Shown here in pieces: positions 46,219 through 58,303 of a stretch of 64,000 bases of DNA (positions within the stretch are counted from its first letter, which is position 1; each line of letters starts with the position of its first letter). Under the pieces are notes generated by a model. The model ran no database searches. It was not told the DNA's origin and saw only the letters and a list, made by a program, of their open reading frames with translations. Origin of the DNA: Cylicocyclus nassatus (lineage: Eukaryota > Nematoda > Chromadorea > Rhabditida > Strongylidae); assembly GCA_958299035.1 (NCBI GenBank), contig CATQJL010000223.1, positions 83,024,255 through 83,088,254 on the forward strand, written 5' to 3'. Both the position numbers and the translations under genes were made by a program.

Positions 46219-46220
46219 TA

Positions 46221-46862
46221 CAGGGTGTCCCAAAATTATGTATACACTTTTTGATAACTTATCTCTTCCGAGAATTTTTTTGCCTACGTTCAAACAACAT
46301 TTTGTAGAGCTGGCTTGAACTCAAGTTTACAGTACGGAGCGAATCTCCAATCTTCCTTCATTACTGGGATTACGGTAGGAACATTTGGCTTACATTGCCA
46401 TTGTGGATTTGTCATGTTTCGTAATAAAAATTTCATTTATTCTGAAAAGTGGTGCATTAGGGATAATGCGCGGTTTGATCTTATTATTCAACTTTTTAGG
46501 GGTTTGTAAAGCTTTTCAAGTGGTGTAATGCAAGTTAGGAAGCATTGTAAGGGCAGCTAATGCGGTTCCGGAAGCATTGCTGTAAAATGCAAAGGGATTT
46601 TAGCGTCTTTAACTAGCCTATTGCAAGAGTTCCCGGGTTGTTGGTTTGCTTTCTGAGGCGAAACAAGGTCCTCAATGGCTCAAAACCCTCTTTGAAGTTT
46701 CTGCCGTGATCCTACATTAATAAGGAAAGACCGGCGATTCGCTTCACACTGTAAATCTGAGTTGAAGCCATCTCTACAAAAGGTACCTGAAGGTAGGCAA
46801 AAGACTTTCAAAAAGGAGAGATATTAGCGATCAAACAGCGTTCATACTTATGGGACACTCTG
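46221..46862. mobile_element. Mariner-type MITE, family K, copy 3
   Basis: Ends CAGGGTGTCCCAAAATTATG and CATACTTATGGGACACTCTG with TA flanks. Inverted inner copies of TACTGGGATTACGGTAGGAA and its complement. The LINE tail begins immediately after. Confidence 0.85.
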
Positions 46863-49800
46863 TATATAGATATTTACTTACTTACTTAGATACTTAGATA
46901 GCCCATCCTCACGTGATGTGCGGACACCAGTACAGAAGTTGCCATTGATCCCTGTCTCTCGCTTCGGACATCCACGATCTTCTTGGTTGTCGTCGGTGGC
47001 TGCGTCCACGAGTTCCAGGTGCAAAAATCGTATCCAACTGATTTCAGCTGGTCCATCCGTTCCACGAACACGCCTGCCCATCTTGTTGGAGGTCTTCCTT
47101 GGGGACGTTTCTCTTCGCGAGGAATCAACTCAGATGTTCTTAGTGTTCATCTCATCTGTTCTTCTCATGATGTGACCGGCTCATCGATGTTTCGCTTTCA
47201 CAACATATTCCGCTGAGTCACGAAGACGGAACATTCTTCTCAAATCCGTACTGTGATGAAGTCCGACAAGATGCCGTTTGTGTCGGTCATTTTTAAACAA
47301 CTGCGCTCTAGCGCTCTGTGAGTGGTCCGTAGAGCTTTCGGCGTGGCTACAGTCTCTGCCCAAGTCTCAGCTGCGTAACAGAGCATTGAGAGGACGATGA
47401 GTCGAACAGGTGGGCACGAAGCTTTGGATCGTCAGTTGGTCGGTGTCCTTCAGAGCCCGAAGGCGGCCCAGACTGCTATTCTTCTCCTGTTAAGTTCTTT
47501 CCTCAGGTCCTTCTCCAAATTCATCGAACGTCCGAGATACACGTAAGAAGACGTCTCCGTGATAGGGGTGCCTCCCAATTCTATTTCTGCATCTTCGCAA
47601 ACGGCGTTCTTCATGAGAATCTTCCTCCGATTTATTCGCAGTCCGATCTTCTTCCCTACTTTGTTTAGTTCCTTCATCATCTTCTCTGTTTCAAGGATAC
47701 TGCTCGAGAAGAGAACGATGTCGTTCGCAAAACAAAGGTTCGACAGGAATCTCCCATCAACTCGTATGTCTCTCTCGTCCCAGTTTAGTGACTTCATTAC
47801 CCACTGCAAGGCCGCGGTGAACAGCTTCGGCAAAATAGTGTCGCCTTGTCGAACCCCCTTCCCAATTGGAATGGTTAGGGGGCGATGGAATAGCTGCATC
47901 GTTGTTGTACAGTCCTTGTAGCAGTCGGCTAGTGTCCTCACGTAAGCTGATTCCACTCCTTGATCGACTAGCGCTGACAGAATGACGTTGGTTTGGACGC
48001 TGTCAAAGGCTTTCTCGTAGTCGACAAAGGTTAGGACGAGAGGCAGTCGGTAATCCTGGCAGACTTCTATAACCCTCGAAACCGTCTGGATGTGTTCCAT
48101 GCAGTTGAATCCTTTGCGAAATTCAGCTTGTTCTTGGGATTGGGCTTCATCCAGTGTCCTAGATATGCGAGCGAGGATAATCTTCGTGAAAAGTTTATAA
48201 ATAAATAAATAGATAAAGTAAATAAATAAAAGTTTATACAGCACACTAGGCAGGCATATTGGACGGTAGTTTCGAAGATCTTCCCGTTCACCCTTCTTGA
48301 AAAGAAGGACGGTCTTGATGTTCTCCACTGGTCGGGAATCCTTTCCTTCTGAAGGTAAGATGTTAGGTGCGACGCGAGAATCTCGTGTAGACGTTGTCCT
48401 CCAGCTCGCAGAAATTTGACGCAAGGATGGTCTGGTCCTGGAGCCGTGGACGTCTTCATGGCTTGATTCGCCGTGCGCACTTCAGCAGGTAGAATTCGTG
48501 GTGGTACCTCTCCAGTGGGAACAACGGTCATCGGCACGGGTCTTGATGAGCGGAAGAGGTTGGTATAGAAGTTCTTCGCGATAGATTCCATCTTGTATCG
48601 GGAAGAAGTCGGAGTCCCGTCTTCGTTCAATAGTGCAGCCAGCGGTACGTGATATTCGCAGAGGTCCCTTCGGCACTTCTTGAAACTTCGTTTTTCTTCG
48701 GCTGCTTCCAGTATATTGGCTTGTCTATACCTCCTAAGATCCTCGCGCAAAGGTGTTCTGCAACTGGCAATAGCTATCCAGTCGCTCGAGACAGGTATTC
48801 GAATCTATCCTCAGAAATCTTCTTCTTTCCAGCAATTTTTGGTGATCTTCAAAATTCGTTCCAAGTCCTTCTCAGAAGCCACAAAGGCGCACTTTCCGCG
48901 GCTTGCAATCCTTTAAGCCGGTCGTAGTTGTACGTTGGGTCCCTTCGATAAGCCAGTCACAACTTGATATAATCTTCTTCAGCCCCTTCTTGCGGCACCA
49001 TGGCAAGCCTTCTTTTGCAGCTTTCTAAATCGTATCTTCGCTCGAAGAGTGGTGATTAGAGCCACGCAGAAGGATGCAATTATGAGACATCGAGCAAGCT
49101 CCATCTTCGGTTTGTGAGAATATGGTCGACCTCGCTTGAGTCTTTCCGTTGCGCGGTTCCCTGTCCATTTGCGATTCTTTCTTCATGAAGATGGAACTCC
49201 CATGGAAGGGTCGTGCGACGAAGAGAAGCTCAATGAGACGGTTGCCGTTTTCACTCCGGAGCCCATATGCGAACTTCCCAATCCTTTTCTTTTCTAAGGG
49301 CATCCCGATTTTTGCGTTAAAGTCGCCCACAACAAATGTGAAAAGGAATTCTCGTTGCGGATGACCTCCTCCACGTCATTGTAGAAGACATCTAGTTTTG
49401 AGTCGTCAGCTGCTGATGTTAATGAGGAGCAGTTCATGATGCTGATGGTCTTCTGACGTAGAGGTCGTAATTGTGGGATGGCTAGTCGACTTGATAGAAT
49501 CTTATGCGAATCAACAAGATGAACGATAGATGGGTGGACGACAAAACCAACACCTCCTACGTTTTGTGAACCTTCTCACCACAAATGGTGAGTGTCCCAT
49601 CAGTCATATGTCGCACGTCCTTTTTTCTGGACTTCGTTTCCTGCACAGCGATGATGTGGTACTTGATGTGCTCTGCAGCGTCGAAAAGAGCGTGGAGGTC
49701 GGCGTTTGTGGATACTGTCCCGGCGTTGTAGGTGTTATCGTCCTAGCAGAACGTGTCGTTTTTGTTCAGTCAAAAAGACGCTCTGAGGACCTGACATCGT

Positions 49801-49960
49801 TCTTGCTACCACCCGGCGCCGTAAGCGAGATCTGGGCCTGTACTAATCCACCCTACCTGCCTCCATTTCTTGCCGTCAGCCAGCCCTGATGTCGACTTGA
49901 GGTCCCTGAAATCTCAAATTGCCTCCGAGGACCCTCAAGCCAGGCTGAGCATCTTTTATC
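46863..49960 (-). pseudogene. RTE-clade non-LTR retrotransposon (LINE), decayed
   Basis: An APE endonuclease region (about 49900-49020) includes VVGDFNAKIG, with GLRSENGNRLIELL after it. The reverse transcriptase open frame at 48424-47450 (324 codons) has LVLTFVDYEKAFDSV (motif A), GKGVRQGDTILPKLF (motif B), CFANDIVLFSSS (motif C, with Asn where Asp is expected) and YVYLGRSMNLEKDLRKELNR. The C-terminal KRPQGRPPTRWAGVFVERMD lies in another frame at 47128-46886. An upstream frame (48750-48067) covers the RT N-terminus. The 3' tail is a short AAGT-type repeat at 46863-46895, as in RTE elements. At least three frameshifts make it inactive. A 39-bp in-frame AT-rich insertion lies at 48189-48238. 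The 5' end near 49960 is approximate. Confidence 0.9.
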
Positions 49961-50852
49961 TGTGTTACTGCCTAGTTTTGCTGTCGAAATAGTGTGGGAA
50001 TTGGAAGAAAAAACAAAAAAATGTCCTCGTTTGCCATTTATTTGGTGCGAAGTGTGAACCTGCCGGAAGGTTTACAATCTACTTTTGTCAAAATTTGAGA
50101 TGCCATCTTGCCAGCCTACCGGCAGGTCAGAGAGTGCACGAAATAGTGTGTAGTCTGCGGAGTGCAACCTGCCGGCATCTCGACGTGCCCCTACCACGTC
50201 CAGATGCCGGCACCTTTGCCGACGGCGTCTGTGAAGCGTCGCGCGGCAATATCACACAATTAACGTCTAGCAGAAGGATCAGAAAATTTATTTTCTTTCA
50301 AAAAACCATAATTTTTATCAATATATGGATTTTTCCTTGTTCAAATTCTTGATATATCTATGGAAAAAATAAATGGTTATATCCTATAACCAAAAAAAAC
50401 GCCATCTTCTTCTTCTTGCAAATCCTTTAAATCTTGTTTGCAACATCGCCTGCTTCTTGCTCTCATCAATCAGCTGTTCTTTCAGGTCAATGTCTATCAA
50501 GGCGCTTTCACAGATGCGACGTTTCTGTGCGTTTTGTCATTGCCGCCGCACACAGCAAAAACTGACGCGTGGTTCAATGGTTAGTGCTGCGGAGCTCAAA
50601 GTTGACGCATGCAGGTTCGAGCGCGCTTGATGTATCTAAGTGCTTTGCGGCTGCCTGCGTTATCAAAATTTCATGTGCATATGACTGCGGAGTACGAGTA
50701 TTTAAAACTATCAGAACCTACGAGCGATCGAAGCGAATAAGATGTCACAAAGCTAATCAAAAAGCGAGAATCTAAAGCAAGATTTAGCTTGCGCCCGAAA
50801 CACGAGCATGCCGCGAGGTTCGCGAACTTGCCGGCATTTTTGATGCCACCAG
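49961..50852. other. Unassigned stretch with CCTGCCGG repeats
   Basis: CCTGCCGG or CCGGCAGG occurs several times at 50060-50170, and GCCGGCATCTCGACGTG at 50173 pairs with CACGTCCAGATGCCGGC ending at 50213. No gene was recognised apart from the tRNA-like sequence at 50562. Confidence 0.4.
50562..50633 (+). other. tRNA-like sequence
   Basis: GTGGTTCAATGGTTAGTGC (A-box/D-arm like) is followed by GCAGGTTCGAGCGC (B-box like) at near-normal spacing. Acceptor and anticodon stems do not pair well, so it is probably a pseudo-tRNA or SINE head. Confidence 0.45.
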
Positions 50853-51430
50853 CTCAGATAATATCCGGAGGCAGGCGGCCATGCGATTTATGGGCGGGCG
50901 GGCACCGGAAAAATAGTTCGCTGAGTTCTTGCGGTCCGCTTGCAGATATTTGGGAGAATTTCAGCGAAATTTTAGACAAACCGCGACAAACAGTCGCGGT
51001 TTCCTTAAGGATTAGCTGCGGCGCAGTGGCCGCAATCTCACCGACTTTCCGCGAGAATATGCGAAATTTCCGAGGACCGCACGGTCCTTTGTGGAGGACG
51101 CAGCCCCCAGGTACCTTCGGCTGAGAGAAAGTACCTCAAACTTGAGTAATTAAACCAACGGTGTCACCTCCGCCACACTTACCTGTGCTCGACGTAAGCC
51201 CGAAACTCCGTAAAAAGAGTCCGAGGCCTGCTGAAAGTTCGGCCAGCGTTTGCTGAAAGAGATTATTTGACGAGCGCCTGCAGAAAATTCTGCGTTGTTG
51301 CCCCTTGGCAGAACATTAGACAGTAAAGGAAGTACCGCTCGCTGAAGGTTTGGCCATGCCCCAAAAATCTGCAGACCGCTTGCAGAAAAACGCGAGTTTG
51401 CGGACCGCCTACCCCCGGCGGTTATCTGAG
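50853..51430. mobile_element. CTCAGAYA-family foldback element (copy 3)
   Basis: 578 bp, ends CTCAGATAATATCCGGAGGC and CTCAGATAACCGCCGGGGGT (complement strand). In opposite orientation to copies at 20954 and 51533, with matching interior. The flanking dinucleotides AG and CG differ by one base, so the duplication has mutated or is absent. Confidence 0.8.
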
Positions 51431-51532
51431 CGGTAGGGTAGATTACTACCACCCCTGATGTACAGGGTTTCTTTCTATTCTTCTAACTGGCGGAGTAATG
51501 ACATATTTTCCCCTACAAGAGCAGATCTACTA

Positions 51533-52241
51533 CTCAGATAATCGCCGGGGCAAGCGGTCCACAAACTCTTGCTTTTCTGCAGCCGGTCAGCAGAATTTTG
51601 GGGCGTTGCCAAACTTTCAGCGGGCGGCACTTCCGTTACGGTCGCATATTCTGCCAGCGGGCAGCAATACAGCATTTTCTGCAAGCTCTCGGCAAATAAT
51701 TTCTCTCAGCAAGCTCGGACTCTTTTTAAGCAGTTTCGGCCGTACGCCGAGCAAAGGTGAGACTCTACAGTTACCCAAGTTTGGTGTACCTTCTTTCAAC
51801 GGAAGCTAACCTTTGATTCAACTGGCTTGGCACCATTAGGGCGGGGTTCCGTGATCCAACTGAGGCCGTTCGCGCCCGCGACGCGGCCTCAGTTCTCTCT
51901 CGCGCGAGTGCTCTCTGATCATTACCTAGTCCTAATTAGGTCACGAAGCCCCGCCTTTGCCGAAGCCAATCGTTGAATTAAACGGTGCTCTGGGCAGTGT
52001 GGTCCTTCACAAAGGACCGTGCGGCCCCGAGCAATTTTGCATATTCTCGCGGAAAATCCACGAGAACGCGGTCACTGAGCCGCAAATCCATAGAAAAACC
52101 GCGATAATTTTTTAAGCGTTCGTCTAAACATTGGCCAAAATTATTCCAAATTTCTGCAAGCGGACCGCAAGAAATCAGCGAACTATTTTTTCGGTGCCCG
52201 CTTGCTCAAAATTCGCCTGGCCGCCTTGGCGATTGTCTGAG
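51533..52241. mobile_element. CTCAGAYA-family foldback element (copy 4)
   Basis: Ends CTCAGATAATCGCCGGGGCA and CTCAGACAATCGCC (complement), TA duplicated at 51531-51532 and 52242-52243. About 130 bp longer than copies 2 and 3 because of an insertion near 51812-51983. Confidence 0.85.
51812..51983. mobile_element. Small element nested in foldback copy 4
   Basis: Absent at the same point in copies 2 and 3. Inverted ends TTTGATTCAACTGGCTTGG and TTTAATTCAACGATTGGCTT; GGGCGGGG and CCCCGCC pair inside, as do ACTGAGGCCG and CGGCCTCAGT. The exact boundaries and target duplication could not be fixed. Confidence 0.55.
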
Positions 52242-52514
52242 TAAGCCCACTCCTGATTTCCACGGAGCAATCGCTGACCCGGGTGTGGAGCGGGCAGGAC
52301 CGCTTAGCGACCGGGAAAACGAGACGGCGGTGGATGTGGCCTGGCCGGCTCTCAGCTAGGCATCCGGCCGAAACCGGAAACGTCGAACTCCTTTACAGCT
52401 TGGGAGGGCCTACCAGAGTATACATACACTTGGCTGTGCAGTTCGACACCAGTGTCATCCCCACGCACGTTGAGGAGCTGACCATTGTGAGGGAAACTGT
52501 ATATTATATTATAT

Positions 52515-53230
52515 TAGGATGTCCCATAATTATTTACCATTTCTACTCTAAACATCAGCTTTTCTCGAGAACTAGGGCAACTACAAAGGATACAAATACA
52601 TGATTGTACTTCAGTATGTATGAGCCAAACAATCACGTGCGTGCGAGGAGCTCAGGACGTCTGGACAGATTTGCCATTTTACTTCCATTCATTTTTTCTT
52701 AGTTTCTAGCCATGGAAAAAATACAAAAATTGTCTAGTTGAATGTTCGATGTGTCAAACATATGCTAGGTCAAATAAGAAATTTTTTGAATTTTTTGGGG
52801 CGGAGATACGATTTTTGACAGTGAAACTCGTTTTTGACTGCTATCATATTTCAGCTCAAAACTTTACGTGAAATGCGATTTGTGCACACTCTTGATACTC
52901 ATCTTGGAGAGCTTACTTTGCCCTATCGAATTGTTACTCAAGCCGCATCTGTATGCGATTTGCAGAATCGTCTCCTTTGCTAAAGTAATAGATGGAGAAA
53001 GCACAGCCCTAAAAGCGGATAATAGGACAAACGATATTTGGCGCTTCAATTCCATAGCGTGTGGTTCTTTGATGCGAAATTTCTGGAGTCGGCGAAAGAG
53101 TAGTGCTTTGTCTTGAGTGCAAAAAGAGGCAGCTAATTCAATTTTGAAGAAACTTTATCATGTCGAAAATGATCATTTCACTCAGGTGGCCCAATATCTG
53201 GACTTCAAATTCGTTTATTGGGCCAGAGGT
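52515..53230. mobile_element. Mariner-type MITE remnant
   Basis: Begins TTAGGATGTCCCATAATTAT after TA and contains GAGAGCTTACTTTGCCCTAT near 52906, a variant of the subterminal motif of the other MITE families. The opposite terminus was not found. Confidence 0.45.
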
Positions 53231-53989
53231 TATTCACATGCTAAATATGGATATGATAAATGATAATGGGTGTGATATATGACAAATATGACCCGTTATG
53301 CTCGGTAGGCCCTTTTTATCACGGTGTGATAGGATGACAAGCCAACACATCTCATGAGTCCCAACTCTGTATACCTGTACCTTGCCTCCAGCGGCGTACC
53401 CAAGGTTTTCGTTCGGGGGGGGGGGGGGAGACAAAAAATTTTTCCGATAAAGTACGTGGCCTGGGCCACGCACTCCGAAGAATTTTTTGGTATGCTTTTC
53501 AAAATTTTTGCGTACTCCTAACTCCGAGTTACAGAAAAGGGGGCATGGCGCTAGCCACGGCTCTGAAAAATTCTATTTATAAGGCTAAACTGAATTTTTA
53601 AAAAGTTTAAAAAAGACTTTAATTATTTACAAGTATAAACAAGCCACTTGCACATTTTTATAACTCAAGCAACTTTCAAAATTTTCGCGACCCATTAATC
53701 AGCATAGTCATCCCATCTGTATAGGGGCCTGCATGGTCACATCGCGAGAGTCGGACGTGCGTACGGCCATTGCGCCGAGAAGGTCCCTTGTCCGTCCCAT
53801 GAATTAGGTGTGTGCCAGACTTACCTTTTCGACGGGTTCATTCACCCCCTCTGCTATTGGTCAGTGCATTGATTTGACCAACAGCGAATGAGTGAACCGG
53901 ACGAACAGGTTAAACAGGATAAATTTGGCAGCGGTGCAGTGAGATCGGACGTGGTCGGCGCAATGGCCAATCCACTCTCGCGATTATGC
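53231..53989. other. Unassigned stretch with G run
   Basis: A run of about 14 G at 53416-53429 and AT-rich DNA around it. A GTTCATTCACCCCCT / GAGTGAACCGGACG pairing near 53837-53902 is weak. No gene seen. Confidence 0.35.
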
Positions 53990-54310
53990 AGGCTCCCATA
54001 TTAACTCCCAGTCCCAAAGCTCAAACTTTGCAAAAATTTCTTAAGACTTATTGCATTCGTAATTAGAATGCTTAGTTAATCCCCTGTGCCAGCTCCGTAG
54101 CTCGAACGTAGAAAATCGATAAAAATTGTTGAAGAAGTTGCAGGTCGATGACGAAAAGTAGACTGCTACTGCAATGCCGTTGTATGTGTGCCAGGTTTGG
54201 ACCTGATTGGATCAGAAAAGGAATTTCTTTTCGGAGCAGACAGACAGACAGACGAAAAATAGACAGACAGACAGACAGGTAGATAGACGAATAGATAGAC
54301 AGCCATCAGC
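53990..54310 (-). mobile_element. Degraded Helitron fragment, family 1, with GACA repeats
   Basis: In the same order as the Helitron at 863: AAAGCTCAAACTTTGCAAAA, AGAAAATCGATAAAAATTG, GACGAAAAGTAG, then CAGACAGACAGACA at 54238-54301 where the 5' GTCTG tract would be. Termini are not preserved. Confidence 0.65.
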
Positions 54311-54814
54311 ATCCGTTTCCATCGTCAGCCGTTTTTCTATCTTGAGAGCGCAAAATCACCATATCACACTGCAAGTTATGCTTCTTATCTTCCGTTTTTT
54401 TAAAATTTTCCAATGTGTAGTTACTTCCGATTCGCTCCTCCAAGTTTGAGTGCACTTGAAGTCATCTTCCATGCTTCTTCATGACTCTCATGTGCAGTTT
54501 GACTACTCTCATACATTACCTTTGTATTCGTAGTCGTCTTTTTGGTGTGCTTTGTTTCGTTTACCTTTGTCATATGGAATATCTTTTTCTGGAGCACATC
54601 TTTTTACATTGGCATAGCTTTCAATTTGTGACTGAGAAATAGATCATTGTAGCAGCAAGGCACATTCGAAAAGAATGAGCGCATCCAAATCCGAAGAGAT
54701 TCATTCCGCGAATAAACTTTAGCTTGCGCAAGTGAAGTACTTGAATTTGCGTAATAGTTTTGGACAAACAGATCACATACAGAAGTACAGAATAGTACAT
54801 AAACAAGAAGATGC

Positions 54815-55143
54815 CCAGGGGCGGTAGCAATCGCCCACTCGCTATGCGGGCCATTGTTAACGAGAGCCCGCACAGGCGAAAGCGCCCTTTCCGCGATTTA
54901 CGAAAGTCTGAGAAACGCGGCCCAAACGGGCAGCGCCGTCCGACTCGTCGAGATGGGGAACTGCTGCCCAGCTGCCGTGCCCTACATAACCAAACTTGCC
55001 AGGTCGGACCATATTCCTCAATAGATAGGAGCCCGGTCACAGCTTGGCTTCATATATCGCGGGCGCCAGTGCTCGCGCCTATACGGGCTGTTACCTGTAG
55101 GGGAACCCCTTCCCATACAGGAGATTGATAAATACCGCCCCAG
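54815..55143. mobile_element. Small TIR element with CAGGGGCGG-like ends
   Basis: Ends CCAGGGGCGGTAGCAATC and the complement of GATTGATAAATACCGCCCCAGG minus a few bases. CAGGGGCGG starts are common in hAT-like elements, but no 8-bp duplication is visible. GC-rich interior; overlapping open frames up to 139 codons are not protein-like. Confidence 0.45.
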
Positions 55144-55981
55144 GTTCAAAGACAAGAGGACCTATGGTATATGATGAAAGCGCCTACTTTGACGGACGGC
55201 TGATGGCTGCAGGCGATAAGGGCAGTGGCCCAGCAGATTGATACTTTGGAGCATTTATCGTTTTTGACTTATCTGAAGGAGCTGAGTCTAAAATTGTGCT
55301 TTGCGGCTTTGGAGATATTGATAACTCATTTTACTGGACGCGGAAATTACTACTTCGACGGGAAGCGGAAGCCCTACTCTTTATAGTACGATTGGTGCTG
55401 GAGCCAATAACACAACTGAGAACGAGAGGAGTGGCTGTCTCAACCTACCTGGACACCACGAGTCAATCGTTTGCTAGAGGGCGGCCTTTTACTCCCCGCC
55501 CACGAAGCACTTTCTATGTCCGAGTTACTGAAATCCAGAAGCTGTTGGACTCAGTTTCTCTAGGGGAATCGAACGAAATACTTCAAACTCGCCGCTGCCT
55601 AGTCACTTCAATGGCTGCTGGCGGCGGCTGCCGGCGCAGGATGAAGGCTCCCTCACTGCTTGGTTTTGGCGTCTTGGTTGGTATAATTCAATAATAATGA
55701 CTCACAGGTACTAGGCCATCTAGCAGTGCCCAGAAAACATGTACCAGATGAACATGAATGAACAGCAGCTGGATAGAGATAAGTATTGCCCAGAAACGCA
55801 TAAGCATAACCGACTGATTCGTCCACTTGTAATTGACTGAGAACTGCCCAACAAAAGATACATATAATAAATGAATGAGGCTTGATATGTAAACAATCAA
55901 TCACTCATATAGGAAGGACGCTAGAAGATCTAACGACCGACGAAGCGATGTGTTACACTGCATAATCTTCCCTCACTTGTA
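55144..55981. other. Unassigned stretch
   Basis: An open frame of 132 codons on the plus strand (55296-55694) has no domain, bias or splice context that supports a gene. No repeat boundaries seen. Confidence 0.35.
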
Positions 55982-56730
55982 CTCAGACACTGAGACCGGC
56001 CGAGCCGCGGCCCATTTCCGGCTGGAATTTCGCAGCGTCCGCGGACCAGCCGGTGAAGGTCCGCGGACCAGCCGGTGAAGGTCCGCGGCTCAGCCGGAAA
56101 ACGGCCTCGGCTCAGCCGGAGCTGGTTGTCGGGCCATATAGTTCATTCTAGCTCGGATACAAAACGACTGTTTTTTTATTCACTGGCGCGTATATACACG
56201 CTGTGAAAAACAAAAATTGAAGTCGCAGACATGGCCGCTTCGGAAACCATGTCCGGCTTCAAAATTGGACAACACAAAGTGCTATCCAGGTGTTGTACAA
56301 CACATTGGTCTTGTTCCTGCCTTGGAGACTGGAAAGACATGGAAGGCTATGGACACTGAGGGCAGCCTGACCATGCGTCGTACATCACGCAAGTGTTCTT
56401 TACGCTCAGATACTAGGACCGGCCGAGCCGAAAATGGGCCGCGGCTCAGCCGGTGTTTCGTTATAGAGATTTTGGTCCGCGGCTCAGCCGGTGCAATCAT
56501 ATCGACATGAATTGAGGTCCGCGGCTGGGCCGGTCTTCGGCCACGCCCCCAAATTAAGGCCGCGGCTGGGCCGGTAAGCCATATTCAGTCCGCGGCTCAG
56601 CCGGTGCAATCATATCGACATGAATTAAGGTCCGCGGCTGGGCCGGTCTTCGGCCACGCCCCCAAATTAAGGCCGCGGACGGGCCGGAAAGGCCTTTTGA
56701 GGCCGCGGCTCAGCCGTCCCAGTGTCTGAG
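55982..56730. mobile_element. CTCAGAYA-family foldback element (copy 5, CGGCTCAGCCGG type)
   Basis: Ends CTCAGACACTGAGACCGGCC and CTCAGACACTGGGACGGCTG (complement), TA duplicated at 55980-55981 and 56731-56732. The interior is packed with GGTCCGCGGCTCAGCCGG, GGCCGCGGCTGGGCCGG and similar short palindromic units, including a 60-bp block repeated at about 56480-56550 and 56605-56670. A second internal end CTCAGATACTAGGACCGGCC lies at 56405. Confidence 0.8.
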
Positions 56731-57203
56731 TAAGACGACCCACGGGAACTTCCGCGGAGTTCGACGCCGCCATGAATGAAAACGGAAATTTCCAAAGTTT
56801 TCATTATAGGCTGCGCAAGGTTGGTCACTGATGTTCAGCCGAAAGTCAATTGTTCAAGCTTGAGGCCTTAATCCCAAGTGGAGAGGTATTACGAACGTTA
56901 AGTTGATGCAATAGCGTCACCTTTCGAAAACCTTTGTATCCTGCTCGCGCAGGCTCTCGCCACTCCTCGCTTACCTCACAACCACTTATGAAAGAAATCT
57001 GGGTCATTCAAAGTGGCCGTTTTGAGGTGAAAATTATAAGCCTTGCGTCTTTATCCACGGAACGACTGTGAGCGGGAAGTTATGAGCCCTTTGGAGCGGA
57101 ATGACGAGGAAAGTGCAATTTTTCCAGCGCTAATCTGATACAGTGATAAGTACGATTATAATAAACATTAATATCCACTGTTAGAGCGCCTCGATACTTA
57201 CAG
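56731..57203. other. Unassigned stretch upstream of exons
   Basis: May contain further exons of the gene at 57204 but no donor and frame combination was convincing. Confidence 0.3.
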
Positions 57204-57492
57204 TCATCCGCACGCCGTTAAAAAGACCCTTCCCAGTTTCCTACACGCTTACCTAAACGTTCTTTCTTCTTTTCACCTTTTGGGGTATAAAATATGCTAT
57301 TCTGGATATCTGGCTTCCATTGAGAAGTTTTTGGTTTTTTTGGAACTATGAGCAAAAGTAGGCACATTTTTCAGTGACTGCGTTCGAGTACATGTTAGAA
57401 CGGCATTTTTGACGGTGATTTTTACTTGAGTAGGAGTTTCTCAGGAGCTGCAATCTTGGGAAAGGAAGGTTTGGAGTCAGATTCTTACTGAG
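57204..57492 (+). CDS. Three joined exons of an unrecognised protein gene
   Basis: Exon 57204-57284 (acceptor ACTTACAG, donor GTATAA), exon 57375-57414 (acceptor ATTTTTCAG, donor GTGATT) and exon 57445-57492 (acceptor GTTTCTCAG, donor GTAAGT) join in frame as HPHAVKKTLPSFLHAYLNVL, SSFHLLGDCVRVHVRTAFLT and ELQSWERKVWSQILTE. Every other frame is closed. The amphipathic, helix-forming sequence looks like an internal part of a soluble protein; I do not recognise the family. The second intron is only 30 nt. A further exon (57526-57563 or 57568, LKASYISGQEHL) is possible after a 33-nt intron, and an open frame at 57826-58032 may be downstream. The start is not found. Confidence 0.6.
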
Positions 57493-57569
57493 GTAAGTAC
57501 ATAACATATTACAACAACGGAGCAGTTGAAGGCAAGTTACATAAGTGGTCAAGAACATTTAGGTCAGGT

Positions 57570-58303
57570 GACCTGGTTTTGAAGGGATGTTTGACCCAAT
57601 CAACTCTATCAACTTCAACGAAAACTGTTTATTAGGGGGTCTAATTTGTTTAACATAAGCCTTTTAGAACTTACGCTAGATGTTTGGGACTGCTTTGCAT
57701 TGTTTTCGCTTTGTAATAATCCCAAAAATTAAAACACTTATGGAGAACGCGATGGTCGGAATTTTGGCAGCTTCAAAACCACTATTTGATGGCGACGTGA
57801 AGGCAAATCTCTATTTAATTTAAAAATGAGTATTATTTTGCTTAAAAACAGTCTTTTCCATTCGCATTTACAACAAAGTTCATGTGTAAAAATGACTTTG
57901 TCCACAATGAGAAAAAGGATGGAAAATAGTAGGCAACTATGGAAGACGGCCAGGAGGTGCGCTTTTTCCGAAGATCACCAACACAGCAGCCTCATTCAAG
58001 CTAAGCTTCTTTCAAGGATGCAGACAACTTAGTGTACTAGCGTATGAAATTACCTCTAAGTTTGACGGTTTGGCGATAACTAAATGTTCACGATTTTGAT
58101 TAAAAAAATTAATGGATTTTCTCGTATTTTCACCCCCCAACAACTGTGTTTTGAATCTGCGGCCCATGCAACGCCCTTCTGGACGGCGGCCAGGATCCTC
58201 CAAAGGCCCCGGAATGATTAAATCATGGAAGTCGAAAATCTGGGTAGACGGTGTGCCTTTAATCTTCCCGTAATCCCAGCAGATGGCACTACCGCGCGAG
58301 ATA
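57570..58303. other. Possible downstream part of the gene at 57204
   Basis: Contains MENAMVGILAASKPLFDGDV (from 57740) and MRKRMENSRQLWKTARRCAF (from 57907) in open frames, on the same strand, with no convincing splice junctions. Could be exon remnants or chance. Confidence 0.25.

Noticed and set aside
47559..47921. Plus-strand open frame of 120 codons
   Set aside because: Antisense shadow of the LINE reverse transcriptase.
55296..55694. 132-codon open frame
   Set aside because: No domain, signal, splice context or compositional support.
56404..56730. Separate nested foldback starting at the internal CTCAGATA
   Set aside because: The flanking dinucleotides (CG and TA) do not match, whereas the outer end at 55982 gives a TA duplication; kept as one element with an internal end.
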